NCBI RefSeq assembly: GCF_030643825.1
Contig: NZ_CP101717.1
Span: 2,749,673 to 2,813,672 of the forward strand
From: Salinispirillum sp. LH 10-3-1
GTDB lineage: Bacteria; Pseudomonadota; Gammaproteobacteria; Pseudomonadales; Natronospirillaceae
Direction of reading: 5' to 3'
DNA length: 64,000 nt
The translations under genes were made by a program, and so were the position numbers. The number at the start of each line of letters is the position of its first letter. Positions within the stretch are counted from its first letter, which is position 1. Below, one piece after another: positions 37,626 to 45,171 of this stretch. The notes beneath the pieces were generated by a model. It worked only from the letters and a program-made list of their open reading frames with translations, searched no databases and was not told where the DNA came from.

Positions 37626-37637
37626 GTAAACGTTTAC
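37626..37637. promoter_or_regulatory. LacI-family operator upstream of the binding protein gene
   Basis: GTAAACGTTTAC is a perfect 12-bp palindrome with the central CG typical of LacI/GalR operators. It lies 49 nt upstream of the binding-protein ATG and just past the lacI-type stop codon. The identical sequence occurs at 38670-38681. Confidence 0.85.
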
Positions 37638-37655
37638 TCTTAACGGCAAATAAAA

Positions 37656-38615
37656 TCAGGTGCTGTCTCTTTTGATCAAAGACACTCCCATGGTGATCGA
37701 TTCGGGTCGCGCACCCTGCTGTGCCTTGGTGAGTAACCCGGTTGCTGCATGAGCAATCGCACTGATGTCCTGACGAATGGTGGTCAAGCCTTCGGCGAAC
37801 ACCGGCAAGTCGTCGTAACCGACTATGCGCACATCACCCGGAACCTGATACCCTAAGTCCTGCAATGCAGCACGCACACCACAAGCGATCTCATCGGTTT
37901 CACAAAAGACGCCATCGAACGGGAAAGGCGACTGCGCATACGCTTTGATAAGGGTTCGATAAGCGGTCAATACTGGGGTCGCAGAGTCCGGTATACGCAC
38001 CACCGAACCCTTAGAACCCGTATGGGCTTGCACCTGATCATGAAAGGCCTGCCCCCGCATCACCGTGCCCCGCTCCGGCAAATCAATTTCAACCGTCGCC
38101 ATCTGGCGTGAACCTTGAGCGATAAGATGCTCCGCGGCTAGGGCTCCACCTTGGTGATCGTCCGGGCACACCCAGAAGCCGTCATGCCGACGGCCAATAC
38201 AGACATAGGGGATCTTGTGTTCATGCAGCACGCGGAGGCGGGCATCGTCATCCTCCACCCCAAGCAAAATTGCCGACGCCGCGTCTTCGGTGAGTTGTTG
38301 CATCTCATTGTGATGGTATAAGCCGGGCATCAAGCCACGTCGGTACAGGTGCTTGGTCAGGTGTTCAAACATGATGGAGACGTAGGGATTGACCTGCCAG
38401 TCGTGCAGTCCCATCGACAGGCCCACTGTAGCGGCGCGTCCTTCTTTTAACTGCCGTGCAGCCACCGACGGCGCATAACCCAAGTCAGCACACACGCTGA
38501 GAATACGGGCTCGTGTTTCAGCACCTAATCCCGGCTTATTGTTCAACGCACGCGATACTGACGCGACAGACACGTTGGCAATGCGAGCAGCTTCATGAAT
38601 GGTGTTACGGTCCAT
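37656..38615 (-). CDS. LacI family transcriptional regulator
   Basis: A 319-residue repressor-type regulator. The N-terminal helix-turn-helix reads TIHEAARIANVSVASVSRALNN with the hinge PGLGAETRARILSVCADLGYAPS. The periplasmic-binding-like sensor domain spans about 60-319 (VGYDDLPVFAEGLTTIRQDI). It most likely binds GTAAACGTTTAC at both ends of its own gene, controlling itself and the sugar transport operon that begins 79 nt downstream, with the imported sugar as inducer. The inducer is not identifiable. Confidence 0.93.
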   Translation of the reverse strand: MDRNTIHEAARIANVSVASVSRALNNKPGLGAETRARILSVCADLGYAPSVAARQLKEGRAATVGLSMGLHDWQVNPYVSIMFEHLTKHLYRRGLMPGLYHHNEMQQLTEDAASAILLGVEDDDARLRVLHEHKIPYVCIGRRHDGFWVCPDDHQGGALAAEHLIAQGSRQMATVEIDLPERGTVMRGQAFHDQVQAHTGSKGSVVRIPDSATPVLTAYRTLIKAYAQSPFPFDGVFCETDEIACGVRAALQDLGYQVPGDVRIVGYDDLPVFAEGLTTIRQDISAIAHAATGLLTKAQQGARPESITMGVSLIKRDST

Positions 38616-38669
38616 AGGGCACTTTTTATTTGACTTATGGTGCCCAGCTTAGACGAGAAAATTATTTAA

Positions 38670-38681
38670 GTAAACGTTTAC
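38670..38681. promoter_or_regulatory. LacI-family operator upstream of the lacI-type gene
   Basis: A second exact GTAAACGTTTAC, 54 nt upstream of the regulator's ATG, which suggests autoregulation. Two operators about 1 kb apart would also allow looping. It is 29 nt from the stop of the oxidase gene. Confidence 0.85.
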
Positions 38682-38710
38682 GTCGCTGTGAATTGTATTT
38701 TTTTTAGCGC

Positions 38711-39388
38711 TTATTGTTTCGTCTTTTCATCTGCGAACCCATGGTTTACATCACGATGCATGACCTCATCGGCCCGTATCGCCACAATCACTTCACGCAG
38801 ACGGGCGTCTGCAGGCAACTGCCAATAGTCAATAGCAATTTGCGGTGCTGGCACGTTCTCTTCCAGCCCCTCATCGATCCGTCGCAGGTAGTCGGTATAA
38901 CTAACCACCGCTTCTTCCTCGAAGTAGCCGACCAAGCGGTGTGCGGTGCGCTCTGAAATAAGATAGAGCAAAAAGAAGACATTGAAGAAAATACCCTGCA
39001 CCAACACCACCAGCCAACGTTCATACCAGGCAGGGCGGATGATGGTCATAAAGGTCATCAGGTGCATACGCTCATTTTCAGCTTCGTCCAGTAGGGTATA
39101 GATCCACCCCCCGTCATCTTTCATGCGCCGCAGCGCTTTTAGGTGCTGCAAGGCACCACCGACCATACCCGGTACGGCTGCAACCGTCTCCAATACAACA
39201 GCACGATTTCCGTAGCGCTGAGCAAAGAAAGCGTCAGCCACGAAGCGCAGCACCTTAACCATGGCGTAAGCGATGCGGTCGGATACCGAGCCTGGCTTGC
39301 GCCGCCGCTCAAGCTTCAGTTCTTCGTCCGTGTAGCGATGATAGGAACTGCGTGTGGCTGTAATGCGAGTGCGACTTTCGTTCGACAT
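38711..39388 (-). CDS. aox: Alternative oxidase (cyanide-insensitive ubiquinol oxidase)
   Basis: Di-iron ubiquinol oxidase that reduces O2 to water without pumping protons. The 225-residue protein has the diagnostic blocks [60 protein letters not shown] and [12 protein letters not shown], supplying four Glu and two His ligands. Two hydrophobic helices between them form the interfacial membrane anchor ([21 protein letters not shown]). ATG 39388 follows GGAG at 6 nt; the longer frame to 39499 is rejected. It is the only gene on its transcript. Bacterial AOX is sporadic, suggesting acquisition or scattered retention. Confidence 0.95.
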   Translation of the reverse strand: MSNESRTRITATRSSYHRYTDEELKLERRRKPGSVSDRIAYAMVKVLRFVADAFFAQRYGNRAVVLETVAAVPGMVGGALQHLKALRRMKDDGGWIYTLLDEAENERMHLMTFMTIIRPAWYERWLVVLVQGIFFNVFFLLYLISERTAHRLVGYFEEEAVVSYTDYLRRIDEGLEENVPAPQIAIDYWQLPADARLREVIVAIRADEVMHRDVNHGFADEKTKQ

Positions 39389-39736
39389 ATCTAACTCCAG
39401 CGTGCTCATGAGTAAACAGGGTAACACATCGCCAGAGTTCGGTTCGAATCCGCCCGAGAATGCCGCCATCAGACGCCTGTCGCCAATCGGGAACACCATA
39501 AACTACTGATTTTATTGAATATTTTAAATCTGACAGGAAAATCGTCGCCATATAGCGACACTTTTTCCGGGAAAATGCCCTTAAGCTGCCTCGAAAACAT
39601 CGTAAGCCATTGTTTTAAAAAGGTTATTTAAAACTGGCACAAGCTCTGCAATACCCTAGACAGCGAGGCCGATCAGCCCACTTGCAGTGGCCACCATGAA
39701 CGGCCTCATTTTACTGAAATGTTTGGAGTAATGATT
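39389..39736. other. 348-nt gap between the oxidase and EF-hand genes, with cruciform-like leader
   Basis: No gene is seen. The left part holds the oxidase upstream region. The right part holds a nested dyad: GAGGCCG (39665-39671) with CGGCCTC (39701-39707), and inside it CCACT (39678-39682) with AGTGG (39686-39690), followed by ATTTTA. It could be the terminator of a short transcript or a leader structure of the EF-hand gene. No tRNA or recognisable riboswitch fits. Confidence 0.45.
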
Positions 39737-39991
39737 ATGAAAAAGACACTGATCTCAACTGCCCTGCTGTTAGTATCTGCCACCGGATTTGCTGCTACCA
39801 GCGGACTCGAAGCACAAGTAGAAGCGAACGTGTATGAAGCGTTCACTTCATTGGATGTAGCGGGCGAAGGTTTCATCACGCTGGAAGAAGCACAAGCGCA
39901 CGACGAGTTATTCGCTCAGTTCATGGACGTTGATGTGAATGGAGACGGTGTGATTTCACTGGACGAATTCAATGAATTCATGACCAACTGA
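39737..39991 (+). CDS. Small secreted EF-hand protein
   Basis: An 84-residue exported protein. The signal peptide is MKKTLISTALLLVSATGFA. The mature part has one canonical calcium loop DVNGDGVISLDE (positions 1, 3, 5, 7, 9, 12 all occupied) near the C-terminus. A degenerate loop, LDVAGEGFITLEE, precedes it, so the two form a helix-loop-helix pair. It is strongly acidic. The ATG at 39737 is chosen with GGAG upstream; ATG 39731 would give MIMKK. Calcium binding in the periplasm is inferred, and the partner is unknown. A strong terminator follows. Confidence 0.85.
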   Translation: MKKTLISTALLLVSATGFAATSGLEAQVEANVYEAFTSLDVAGEGFITLEEAQAHDELFAQFMDVDVNGDGVISLDEFNEFMTN

Positions 39992-40011
39992 TCCAGCCGT
40001 TGATCCACTCT

Positions 40012-40034
40012 AAGACCGCCTTGCGGTCTTTTTT
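40012..40034 (+). terminator. Rho-independent terminator after the EF-hand gene
   Basis: AAGACCGC (40012-40019) and GCGGTCTT (40023-40030) form a perfect stem with a 3-nt loop, followed by TTTT. It lies 20 nt after the stop codon. Confidence 0.92.
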
Positions 40035-40076
40035 GCGTTGAGTACATAACCAATCACACTGCACTAAGGGATATCC

Positions 40077-41534
40077 GTGAATCGTGCCAACCTATTTATG
40101 CGCTTACTGCACCCTGCATCCTTGCGCGAGTTGGTACTGATCGGTTTCATGCTGGCGCTGATTCCACTGTCTGTGCTGCTGTGGCAAGGGCGGAGTGCGT
40201 TAAATGAGTTAAGCATTGTCGCCATGACCGAAGCCCAGACGGCGGTCGCCACAATCAGGCGGGCTGAGCACTTGCAGAATCGCATCACCGATATTGAGCG
40301 CGCGGTACGGCAATACAGCGTGGTACGCACCGATGCTTTAGCCCAACTAGCCGATGCCCATATCGAACAATATCTGCAGTCGCTAAGCCGCGCCTGCAAC
40401 GCCTTACCAGAGACCGCTGGTGCGGCTGCACTTTGCGCAACCCACAGGGTGCAACTCGCTGATCTCGCCACAAACTTTACCCACCACAACAATGCCCAAT
40501 TGGAAGAGCAACTGCAGCAGGTGCGGCGTGACCAAGCCACCCTGTCCACCCTCATTGGTAACCACCTTGACCAACGCATCGAACAACAGCAGGGGCGCGT
40601 CGCGGCGCAACAGCAACAACTGGCGATACAAACCATCGTGCTGGTGTTCCTGACCTTACTGTTGGTGGTGTGGGTAAGTGGACGCGTCGCCGCTCCGGTC
40701 AAACGACTGGATCAAATGATCCGGGCCATGGGGCAACAACAGGAACGGCCAGCGCGTGATGCCGTTGGCGGACCACGCGAATTGAATGCCTTGGGTCATC
40801 GTTTGCACTGGCTGTCAGGCCGTTTGGAGCAACTTGAGGCACTGCGTCTCGTCTTATTGCGCCATGCATCGCACGAACTCAAAACACCATTGGCCAGCAT
40901 ACAAGAGGGTTGTTCGCTCCTCGCTGAGCAGCTGGCAGGCCCGTTAAATGACCGCCAGAAGGAGGTCGTGAGCTTGTTGTCAGGCAGCGCCGAGCGCCTG
41001 AATCAACTCACCGAACAGCTCCTTGACTACAATCGTCTTCTGCAACAAGCCCGACCTGAGCTGTCTTGGGTCAATGCTGCGAACCTGATACAGCAAGTGC
41101 TCTCCGAGCACGCCTTATCGATCCAACAGCGTCAGCAGACTGCGGAGGTGGATTGCCAAGTAGAACAATTGCATACAGACCCGCGCTTACTCACTCGTAT
41201 CCTCGACAACCTCATCAACAACGCCCAAGCCTATGGCGCAGCGGGTGGCCGTATCTGGTTATCGCTATACCAAGTCAACGATGAACTGATCCTCGATGTT
41301 GCCAACAGCGGCCCGGCCATACCGGCCGACCAAGCGCGGTTGATGTTTGAACCTTTTCAACGCGGAACCTTGCCGCGCGCTGATGCCTTAACCGGCTCGG
41401 GTCTGGGCTTATCCATCGTCGCCGACTGTGCCAGATTGCTGCAAGGCCACGCCGACATCGTTCAGCACAGAGAAGCGGATGTTTGCGTTCGCATAACACT
41501 GCCCAGCTTCACCACCATGGATAACGATACCTGA
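40077..41534 (+). CDS. glrK: Sensor histidine kinase GlrK (QseE)
   Basis: A 485-residue membrane kinase. Helix 1 is at about residues 20-38 (LVLIGFMLALIPLSVLLW), followed by a periplasmic helical domain, helix 2 near 190-207 (TIVLVFLTLLLVVWVSG) and HAMP. The HisKA domain has the phospho-acceptor His266 in LRHASHELKTPLAS. HATPase boxes are N (ILDNLINNAQAYG), G1 (VANSGPAI, with Asp replaced by Asn-Ser) and G2 (GSGLGLSIV). Identity rests on the gene order kinase, QseG lipoprotein, sigma54 regulator, unique to glrK-qseG-glrR. A GTG start has AAGGGAT upstream. In Enterobacteria the system controls glmY and envelope functions. Confidence 0.9.
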   Translation: MNRANLFMRLLHPASLRELVLIGFMLALIPLSVLLWQGRSALNELSIVAMTEAQTAVATIRRAEHLQNRITDIERAVRQYSVVRTDALAQLADAHIEQYLQSLSRACNALPETAGAAALCATHRVQLADLATNFTHHNNAQLEEQLQQVRRDQATLSTLIGNHLDQRIEQQQGRVAAQQQQLAIQTIVLVFLTLLLVVWVSGRVAAPVKRLDQMIRAMGQQQERPARDAVGGPRELNALGHRLHWLSGRLEQLEALRLVLLRHASHELKTPLASIQEGCSLLAEQLAGPLNDRQKEVVSLLSGSAERLNQLTEQLLDYNRLLQQARPELSWVNAANLIQQVLSEHALSIQQRQQTAEVDCQVEQLHTDPRLLTRILDNLINNAQAYGAAGGRIWLSLYQVNDELILDVANSGPAIPADQARLMFEPFQRGTLPRADALTGSGLGLSIVADCARLLQGHADIVQHREADVCVRITLPSFTTMDNDT

Positions 41535-42223
41535 TGTTCTCTCGCGCCATCACTTTGCTATTTGGCTGTTTCGCGGCTGTCGCCCTGCCCGGGTGTGCCC
41601 ACTTTGTCATGCCGACGACGGGCGAGCCTAACTCGAACCTTTCTGCCGATCGGCCGGAACCCGCACCGGAATCCAGTCAGCGGGTGCGCTGCTCCTTGCC
41701 CATTGTGGCACCTGACAGCCTGTCGTCACCCAGCCTCACCTTCAGTGACTCGCCCTGTATGTTGTTGGCGTGGCAGCAATTCATGCAGCACAGCCTTCAC
41801 CTAGACACTGAAGCTCGTCGTCGTGTGCTAGCGTCCCTACCCGACACCCAGGTTGGTACCGCTCAGTCAGCGCTGCTGAGCAGCCATCCCAGTACGCCAC
41901 ACCTTTTGCGGCTGCATAGCCAATTGCAACTGTTGGAACTCATTCCGGAGCTACCCACAGCGCTGGCGGAGTACTTCAAGTGGCTCACTGATCACCAGCA
42001 ACGCTTATTGGAAACCGAATTAACAGTACAGGGGCTGAGCCGGCTCAACAGCCAACAGCAACAGGACATACAGCGTTTACAGGCAGAGATCGCCGAAAAG
42101 ACGGCGCAAATACAAGCACTCACCGAAATTGAAGCGCGCCTGAGCGAAAACCAGCCTGACCGTTCAAGCGACGATATCGAGCCCCTTACGGAACGCACAA
42201 GAGAGGAGCGCCCAGATGACTAA
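41534..42223 (+). CDS. qseG: QseG-like outer membrane lipoprotein (YfhG)
   Basis: A 229-residue lipoprotein precursor. The signal ends in the lipobox ALPGC (Cys21), so the mature protein is lipid-anchored; there is no Asp at +2, which favours the outer membrane. The middle part has two cysteines (VRCSLP, SPCMLLAWQQFM), and the C-terminal third is a coiled coil (LNSQQQQDIQRLQAEIAEKTAQ). It starts within the glrK stop (TGATG, 1-nt overlap) and overlaps glrR by 8 nt. QseG is reported to hold QseE inactive or signal to it; here the assignment is by position and form more than by sequence. Confidence 0.83.
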   Translation: MFSRAITLLFGCFAAVALPGCAHFVMPTTGEPNSNLSADRPEPAPESSQRVRCSLPIVAPDSLSSPSLTFSDSPCMLLAWQQFMQHSLHLDTEARRRVLASLPDTQVGTAQSALLSSHPSTPHLLRLHSQLQLLELIPELPTALAEYFKWLTDHQQRLLETELTVQGLSRLNSQQQQDIQRLQAEIAEKTAQIQALTEIEARLSENQPDRSSDDIEPLTERTREERPDD

Positions 42224-43577
42224 TGCACCGGCCATACTGTTGGTTGATGATGACAGCAGCCTGCTGCGCCTGTTGACGTTGCGCCTCGAAAGCGAAGGGT
42301 ACGCCGTCACCAGCGTCAACTCAGGCAGCACAGCATTGAAGGCGCTGAGCACAGAACATTTCGCTCTCGTCCTGAGCGACTTGCGCATGCCGGGCCTGGA
42401 TGGCCTAAGTTTGTTTGACGAAATTTCACGCCGCCATCCAGGCATGCCGGTGATTATCATGACGGCCCACGGCTCGATTCCTGATGCTGTGGCCGCAACA
42501 CAGCGTGGTGTGGTGGGCTTTCTGACTAAGCCACTCAACCATGACGAGTTGCGGCAGGCGCTGCACGATGCCATCAGTCATGCGCATGTACCGCATCAAG
42601 GTGATTGGCGCCAGGCCATCGTATCGCGCAGCCCCGCCATGGCCGACGTGCTTGATCAAGCCTATCGCATCGCGCAGCGCGACGTCAGCGTGTTGATCAG
42701 TGGTGCCAGTGGTACTGGAAAGGAACTGCTGGCGGACGCCATTCATCGTGCCAGCCCGCGGGCCGACAAGCCCTTTATTGCCATCAACTGCGGCGCCCTG
42801 CCGGAGCACCTGCTTGAATCCGAACTGTTCGGCCATAGCAAGGGGGCCTTCACCGGCGCGGTTACGGAAAACCAAGGGCTGTTTCGCGCCGCCGACGGGG
42901 GCACCCTGTTTTTGGACGAAATTGGCGACATGCCCATGCCTTTGCAGGTTAAACTGCTGCGCGCCTTGCAAGAACGACAGGTTCGACCGGTCGGCAGCAG
43001 CCGCAGCATCCCCATCAACGTGCGTGTCCTATCCGCCACTCACCGCGACCTGCCGAAAGCCATGGCGGACGGCAGTTTCCGCGAAGATCTCTATTACCGC
43101 CTGAATGTCGTGAACCTCACCTTGCCCGGTTTGCGCGAGCGTGCCGAAGACATTCCCTTGCTGGCCCGTCATGTCTTACAACAGTGTGCCGCACGACAAG
43201 GCATTGAAGTAACGCGATTCTCCGACGACGCCATGCAGGCTCTGTTGACGGCTATGTGGCCCGGCAATGTGCGTCAACTGGTGAACGTGGTAGAGCAATG
43301 TGTGGCCCTCACCCAAGCACCGGTGATCAATGCCGCTTTGGTCGAACAGGCGCTGGCACAAGACCAAAACCACTGGCCTACCCTGACGGAAGCGCGCGAC
43401 CAAGTGGAGCGCCAGTATCTGATTCGTGTATTGCGCATGACCGAAGGGCAAGTGACACGGGCAGCAGAGCTGGCTGGGCGCAACCGCACCGACTTTTACA
43501 AATTACTGAAGAAACATGATTTATCCGCGGCGAGCGTGGCTGCACCAGTCGCCATAACCCACTCCACAGCAAACTGA
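42216..43577 (+). CDS. glrR: Sigma54-dependent response regulator GlrR (QseF)
   Basis: A 453-residue NtrC-family activator. The receiver has Asp55 in VLSDLRMPGLDG. The AAA+ domain has Walker A GASGTGKELLADAI, the sigma54-contact loop GAFTGA, Walker B GGTLFLDEIGD and the arginine-finger region FREDLYYRLNVV. The C-terminal Fis-type helix-turn-helix is EGQVTRAAELAGRNRTDFYKLL. It receives phosphate from GlrK and activates sigma54 promoters. It is last in the coupled three-gene operon. A gap of 90 nt follows before the VWA gene. Confidence 0.94.
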   Translation: MTNAPAILLVDDDSSLLRLLTLRLESEGYAVTSVNSGSTALKALSTEHFALVLSDLRMPGLDGLSLFDEISRRHPGMPVIIMTAHGSIPDAVAATQRGVVGFLTKPLNHDELRQALHDAISHAHVPHQGDWRQAIVSRSPAMADVLDQAYRIAQRDVSVLISGASGTGKELLADAIHRASPRADKPFIAINCGALPEHLLESELFGHSKGAFTGAVTENQGLFRAADGGTLFLDEIGDMPMPLQVKLLRALQERQVRPVGSSRSIPINVRVLSATHRDLPKAMADGSFREDLYYRLNVVNLTLPGLRERAEDIPLLARHVLQQCAARQGIEVTRFSDDAMQALLTAMWPGNVRQLVNVVEQCVALTQAPVINAALVEQALAQDQNHWPTLTEARDQVERQYLIRVLRMTEGQVTRAAELAGRNRTDFYKLLKKHDLSAASVAAPVAITHSTAN

Positions 43578-43667
43578 ATCCTGTCCGCGTCTGTGCTGAG
43601 GCGTGTTTCAAGGCACTGAACTGTTATACTCTGCTTATCTGAATCCTAGGCGAGCATGAGGGCATCC

Positions 43668-44363
43668 ATGAACGATAAATCGATCCAACCGCGCTCCGGC
43701 CAACAAGACATCGATCAGTTTATTCGCCAAGTGAAAGACATGACGGTGGCACAAGCCACGCAAGGCCGCCTAATATTTGCCTTGGACGCCACCGCCAGCC
43801 GCAAGCCCACTTGGGATCAAGCTTGCCAGCTGCAAAGCGAGTTGTTCCTTGCCACGCAAGACATTGGCGGACTGGCCGTGCAACTCTGTTACTTCCGTGG
43901 TTTTGGCGAATTCCACGCCAGCCCTTGGCTCACCAACACCCAGCAGTTGCTGCGTAAAATGAATGGTGTCGATGTGCTGGGCGGCCATACACAAATACAT
44001 AAGGTACTGCAGCAAGCGTTGACAGAAACTCGCCATCAACGCGTCAGCGCGGTGATCCTGATCGGTGATTCCTGCGAAGAGTCGGTGGACGACCTGTGCC
44101 AGAAAGCCGGTGAATTGGGTATGTTGCGCACACCTGTGTTCACCTTTCATGAGGGTGGTGATCACCATGCAGAATCCGCCTTCCGCCAGATCAGCAAACT
44201 CTCAGGCGGTGCCTATGCTCCATTCGACCACAACAGCCCAGGGGTTTTGAAAGATCTGCTCGCCGCCGTCGCCGTATATGCTTCTGGCGGAGCCCGTGCA
44301 TTGGAAAGCTTCTCTAGCCGGCAGGGCCAGCACGTCAAGCTACTGACCCAGCAATTGAAATAA
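43668..44363 (+). CDS. VWA-domain protein, unknown function
   Basis: A 231-residue cytoplasmic protein made almost wholly of one von Willebrand A-like domain. RLIFALDATASRKPTW carries a DxTxS version of the MIDAS metal site, with a third ligand likely in VLGGHTQIH (Thr) and the last strand region VILIGDSCEES. There is no signal peptide or membrane helix. The start at 43668 has GAGG at 5 nt; 43656 is the alternative. It precedes a membrane J-domain protein by 19 nt, so the two probably act together. The pairing suggests a chaperone-linked assembly role, but nothing shows it directly. Confidence 0.82.
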   Translation: MNDKSIQPRSGQQDIDQFIRQVKDMTVAQATQGRLIFALDATASRKPTWDQACQLQSELFLATQDIGGLAVQLCYFRGFGEFHASPWLTNTQQLLRKMNGVDVLGGHTQIHKVLQQALTETRHQRVSAVILIGDSCEESVDDLCQKAGELGMLRTPVFTFHEGGDHHAESAFRQISKLSGGAYAPFDHNSPGVLKDLLAAVAVYASGGARALESFSSRQGQHVKLLTQQLK

Positions 44364-44382
44364 ACTCTACAAGGAGTTCTCC

Positions 44383-45120
44383 GTGAGTCCAGCAGCCATC
44401 CTCGCCCTCGCCTCTGCCGTTATACTCGGCTGGGTCTGGGTACGAAATCAGCCTCCAGCACAGCGCAAGGCCGCACTCATTAAAATATTGTTATTCACGG
44501 CCGCGGCCGGTCTGGTGTTTCTGGCGGCCACCGGGCGTCTGCATGTGGTCGGCGCCTTGCTCGCCCTGACACTTCCCTTTTTGCGCCGTTTGTGGCCCCT
44601 GTTCATTGGCTTATTTTTGCGTCATCGCGCCGGTCGCACGCGGAGCAGCACCAGCACTCCTGGTGGTCGTTCACGCGTGGCCACCGCCATTATCGACATG
44701 ACCCTCGAACACGAGAGTGGCGTGATGTACGGCACTATTTTGGCGGGCCCATTGCAGGGCAAAGAGTTGGCTGATCTTAGCGACGAAGAGTTTATTGAGT
44801 TGCTGCAATACTGCCGCCAGCAAGACACGGATTCAGCACGTTTGTTAGAGACTTATTTGGACAAGCGCTTCGGCGACAAATGGCGTGCCGATGACCCCGG
44901 CACAACACAGCAGGGCAGCCAAGAACAAACACAAGATAACAGCAGCGGGCCGATGACGCGGGCCGAGGCACTCGAAATCCTTGGTTTAACCGCTGATGCC
45001 AACCGCGACGACATCATTCAAGCGCATCGGCGACTGATGCAGAAGATGCACCCGGACCGCGGTGGCAGTGCTTATCTGGCGGCACGGATCAACGCCGCAC
45101 GCACCCTATTATTAGACTAG
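44383..45120 (+). CDS. Membrane-anchored J-domain (DnaJ-like) protein
   Basis: A 245-residue protein with two hydrophobic helices near the N-terminus (ILALASAVILGWVWV; ILLFTAAAGLVFLAAT, with LLALTLPFL after it). It has a central acidic region with a GPLQGKELADLSDEEFIELLQYC motif and a C-terminal J-domain (about 190-245): ALEILGLTADANRDDIIQAH, then the HPD motif in MHPDRGGSAYLAARINAA. This layout resembles Pam18/TIM14-type proteins, with the J-domain at the very C-terminus. It should stimulate DnaK at the inner membrane. The GTG start follows AAGGAG. It ends before a strong bidirectional terminator. Confidence 0.88.
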   Translation: MSPAAILALASAVILGWVWVRNQPPAQRKAALIKILLFTAAAGLVFLAATGRLHVVGALLALTLPFLRRLWPLFIGLFLRHRAGRTRSSTSTPGGRSRVATAIIDMTLEHESGVMYGTILAGPLQGKELADLSDEEFIELLQYCRQQDTDSARLLETYLDKRFGDKWRADDPGTTQQGSQEQTQDNSSGPMTRAEALEILGLTADANRDDIIQAHRRLMQKMHPDRGGSAYLAARINAARTLLLD

Positions 45121-45131
45121 CTGCTGACATA

Positions 45132-45157
45132 AAAATGGGCACCTCTGTGCCCATTTT
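45132..45157. terminator. Bidirectional terminator between the J-domain gene and atoE
   Basis: AAAATGGGCAC (45132-45142) pairs with GTGCCCATTTT (45147-45157), 4-nt loop, A-run and T-run on the two sides. It serves both converging genes. Confidence 0.92.
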
Positions 45158-45171
45158 GCTTCATGCGTCGC

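Noticed and set aside
38711-39499. Long form of the alternative oxidase starting at 39499
   Set aside because: The extra 37 residues do not resemble AOX, and a well-spaced GGAG precedes ATG 39388.
42426-42971. 181-codon minus-strand frame opposite glrR
   Set aside because: A shadow of the AAA+ domain; no family features.
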